Origin: Stramonita haemastoma
Taxonomy: Eukaryota; Mollusca; Gastropoda; Neogastropoda; Muricidae
NCBI GenBank assembly: GCA_030674155.1
Contig: CM060334.1
Location: forward strand, 32,129,348-32,193,347
Reading direction: 5' to 3'
DNA: 64,000 nt
Positions 60,888 to 64,000 of this stretch are shown piece after piece (the first letter of the stretch is position 1; every line of letters begins with the position of its first letter). Position numbers and translations under genes: made by a program. The notes below the pieces were generated by a model. It ran no database searches and was not told where the DNA came from. It was given only the letters and a program-made list of their open reading frames with translations.

Positions 60888-62049
60888 CTGTGCCATACAA
60901 AAAATGAAAAAAAGAAAAATAATATTTACATAACTTACAATCAGAATTTTCATTTCTACCTCAAACAGCATATCAACTTGTATGCACAACAATCAAGTGT
61001 CATCATGAATGTATGTTGGAGGCAACAAAAGAGGAAAGCTAGTGGAAAAAAGAGTACAAGAGTAATGAGGAACCCTACCTATCATTCACAAAGCCTGACA
61101 GCACTTGTGGTTATCAAAAATTATTCAGGTCTACATACTGTTTTCATGACAGAATTCAGGCAGACTCAAACACAGTCACGTTTCACAGCCTTTTATCTGT
61201 CAAAGCAGGTCCATCTGATATCCCTGACAGCAAGCTCCTTTGCAAATAATTCAACTCTTTTTTTTTTCTTTACACAGGCGAATGATCTTTACTAAATTAC
61301 TAGCTTAGTCATGAGTAATGTTGCTTCAATTCACTAGTAGAAGATCTGATTTCAAATATATTAACAAACCAGACAATAACACACTGTTATTCCTTTTTTT
61401 TTTAATTTTTGGGGAGGGGAGTTGTTACTGAATTGAAGTCGCATTCAAATGACACCTTTGTTCTACCTAAACTGAGGACACCAACATTCTATTTCTTGTT
61501 TCCTGTCAAAAATGAACATTTATTATAAAAAAATATACACACATGTATCTTTGAACATCCTAGTGTTTACAATGTTTAAAAAAAATTACAACTAGTCGCT
61601 GAAACTAAAAAGTAAAGGTGAAAAACAGATTGCGAGGTGGAAAAAATAGAAGTTCAGAAAATGAAACATAAAAAGGCCTCCTTGCAAAACAGATATAAGG
61701 ATTTATGAATGAAAAAGTGAAATTGACATTAATTAAATACAAACAATTTTTTAAAGGGCAATAAGAAAACACAAACAGAAAACCCTTTACATTGGAAAAG
61801 AGGTAAATTTAAAAAGAAAAGAAAAAAAAAGAGACAGCAGGAAAAAAACAAAAACAAGCAGAAAATAAAAAGTTACAGAGAAGATAAACTTTCCATCAGA
61901 GAAAGCTTCTATCATTAAAAGAGGGATTCTCTATCATTTACCAAAAAAAAAGTTTACAAACAACAAAAATAGGCAATTTATATCCTACCATTTCCTGAAG
62001 TTAGGGATATTATTTCTAATTAAAGAGCCACTCTTCAGGGGAGACACAC

Positions 62050-62184
62050 ATGTTGAACCAACATAAAATCCTTAAGAACAAAATATTTACTGTCGCCTTT
62101 TTCCTCTGAGACTGCAAGAGGAAAGTGTAGTTCATGCATACAGGTCAATACCAACTCATCAACCATTTTCTTCAAACCATCTTC
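62050..62184 (-). CDS. DMXL: Probable DMXL exon: MVDELVLTCMHELHFPLAVS
   Basis: Acceptor ttttttctttttaag with a strong pyrimidine tract; phase 0 start EDGLKKMVDELVLTCMHELH and then FPLAVSEEKGDS. Two donors are possible: gtaaat at 62090 (end at 62091, one base into a codon) or gtgtgt at 62049 (phase 0, agreeing with the 60816-60887 exon, adding KYFVLKDFMLVQH). Protein character looks genuine. The boundary is not settled and the link to 62620-62792 is not phase-consistent with its best donor. Confidence 0.5.
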
Positions 62185-62619
62185 CTTAAAAAGAAAAAAA
62201 TTGGGTGTATGTTCTATGCCATTCTTATTGATAGTTAATACACACGGATAGAACAAAAAGTTATAACTCTGGATACAAGTAGATTTCATGTTACAGACAA
62301 AGTAAAGGTAAAAACACTGGATACAAAGCTATTTTTTATGCGCAGCTCTTAAAACAGATAGCAGCTGTACCAGGTTTTAAAACAGTAATACTTAAAATCT
62401 GGTGCAGAAAAAGAAAGAAAAAAAAATCAGCTTTCCTACCTATTAAGGCATAAAAGAATACAGGAAACCAAGAGCCCCGAACAGCAGATTAAACAAAGGT
62501 GAGAGAGAGGCTGGAGGATAAGCATGTGTGAGAAGTTGACAACTGACAGAAACAAAGAACCAAGCAATAAGCACGGTGGTCAGGAATGTGGCAATCAATC
62601 TGTTTTTAAACCAGCTGAC

Positions 62620-62792
62620 CTGCGGACGGGCACCTTCTTCACCTCTTCAGTGCAAGTCCACACGGCATCAAGCTGGTGTGAACTCACATCAACCAGAAGC
62701 CAATTTTCACGGTACTCCCCTATCTGCTCTTCCCGGGAGCTGGTCAGTGAGCTGACAATATCAACATCACCAATCAGCTTACATGCATGTGG
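62620..62792 (-). CDS. DMXL: Probable DMXL exon: IGDVDIVSSLTSSREEQIGEY
   Basis: Open frame from an aaaaaag acceptor at 62793 (5' boundary uncertain) to donor gtcagc at 62619: PHACKLIGDVDIVSSLTSSR, EEQIGEYRENWLLVDVSSHQ, LDAVWTCTEEVKKVPVR plus two bases. The codon-like character and the IGDVDIVSSLTS block suggest a real exon. An alternative in-phase donor (gtgccc, after EEVKK) would make it phase 0 and join 62050-62184. It is the most upstream DMXL exon seen; the rest lies beyond 64000. Confidence 0.65.
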
Positions 62793-64000
62793 CTTTTTTA
62801 AAACAAAAAATTATCAATGTTTGCTAAGAATTCATATTAAAAACTAGCATCACTCATATCCAGCCAAGAAAAAAAAATTCAATTGTTTAGCTCCATTATG
62901 AATAGTGCATGAAGGTCGTTCTCAGTCACAACAGAGAGGAAAGCATGTTTCCTGCTGCCATTCATACATGTTGTATACAATGTACAAGTTAAAATCTTGT
63001 ACCCTGTCCAGATTTCTTATACTTTTTTATATTTAAATTTCCACCAAACTATTTCAGTCCATATCATTTATTAACCTCGAAGAGCTTCTTATTCTTAAGC
63101 AAAGCATAAAAACTGTCAACCACAAAAACAGTTTCAATATTTTATTTCTCCAGGTTGTTTTTTTAAGGGGAAACCTGACCAATACTACAATAGTATATTA
63201 TATATGTTCTATAAGTACACACAAGTATGGAAAACAAGCCTTTTAGTAGAAAAAATGGAATAACTCAAGGCAGGTCATTTTTTTGGTATCATACGGTGAT
63301 ACCAGTTACATGTATACATTGCCTAAATCAAAAGTGGTCAGAGAAAATTTTGCATAACCTGCACTGATGAAAAATTATTGGATAAAGGTTTGTAAATTTT
63401 ATACTAGTTACTGCAAATCTGCCCAAGAGTGTAATACAGATATTAAAGACAAGATCACTGAGGTAATGTTCATTACACAATTCCATACTGCCAGTACACA
63501 CATGGTTTAAGCTTTGATTCAGCTCAAAATAATGTACATAAGGCAGGCACAGAAACACCAACATATATTGATAATCAAGGAGGCAGATACCGAGAGAAAG
63601 GCAGAGAGATTAAAAAACAAACAAACCCAATTCTTTACTTTCAAGTGTAAAAAAAAAAAAAAAAGGCCCCAACTGCCAGTACTGGAAAATTGTGAACTTG
63701 ATATTGCAACAGTAATATAAAACATTACAATTAAAATCTCAGAAGGAAATCAGTCTTGCTGTAACATTTTTTCTTTCAGTTAACACAACCAATAAAGGCA
63801 GGAGATTGGGGGTGGGGGGGTGGGGGGTAGTGGGTCTGAGTTGAATTTCTCTTTAGTATCGATAAATTACAAAACAAAACAAAAATAATGATATATAGAG
63901 TTTAAATTCAAATTTGCTCCATCATGGATTATTTGTGGTGGAGTGCGAGTGGTTTTGTTTTGCTCAGGTTTGGCCTTTTAACAATTTGTCTTTGTCTTTG
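62793..64000 (-). other. Intron/upstream DNA, nothing recognised
   Basis: AT-rich with short homopolymers (poly-A 63649-63664) and a G-rich patch at 63808-63830. No exon, RNA gene or repeat copy that I can support. Confidence 0.4.

Overview
This is a eukaryotic nuclear window, best read as a gastropod-like mollusc. The grounds are interrupted genes with GT-AG introns, very dense simple repeats, tRNA-derived SINEs of a kind I associate with molluscan genomes, and two animal gene families. Species cannot be named from the sequence alone. Two genes point toward each other. On the + strand, four exons (13212-20659) encode the second half of a rhodopsin-class peptide GPCR, from TM4 to the C-terminal tail, most like the GnRH/corazonin/vasopressin-related group. 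Its 5' exons lie left of the window. On the - strand, at least ten phase-consistent exons (57928 down to 41372) and three probable further ones (60.8, 62.1 and 62.7 kb) encode about 540 residues of the C-terminal WD40 region of a DMXL/rabconnectin-3-alpha protein. Its 5' part lies right of the window.

Layout. 1-900: SINE pieces, a 22-bp minisatellite and a tRNA-like SINE head. 910-10146: one complete L1/Tx1-type non-LTR retrotransposon of about 9.2 kb, with a 5' UTR, ORF1 (RRM/coiled coil), a 3.16-kb inter-ORF spacer, ORF2 (endonuclease, reverse transcriptase and CCHC zinc finger, broken by one frameshift) and a poly-A tail. A 13-15 bp target-site duplication flanks it (895-909 and 10147-10161). 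10162-20500: receptor introns full of CT/GA/GT repeats, SINEs and two minisatellites that run right up to splice acceptors. 20501-20659: last receptor exon. 20660-31200: probable 3' UTR and intergenic DNA with degenerate tandem repeats, a dispersed repeat copy and a decayed reverse-transcriptase relic (29805-30720). 31200-41371: DMXL 3' flank with a cluster of inverted repeats, including a perfect 98-bp palindrome at 36549-36646. 41372-62792: DMXL exons and CA-rich introns. 62793-64000: intron or upstream DNA with nothing recognised.

The two genes have no evident functional link. The receptor would act at the plasma membrane in peptide signalling. DMXL proteins act with WDR7 (rabconnectin-3-beta) on V-ATPase assembly and vesicle acidification. 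The most unusual local structures are the ladder of duplicated splice acceptors before the last receptor exon (20027-20500), the intact LINE with its very long spacer, the perfect palindrome, and the two single-base losses in the receptor TM7 exon. All of this was read by eye from sequence and translations; no alignment was run.
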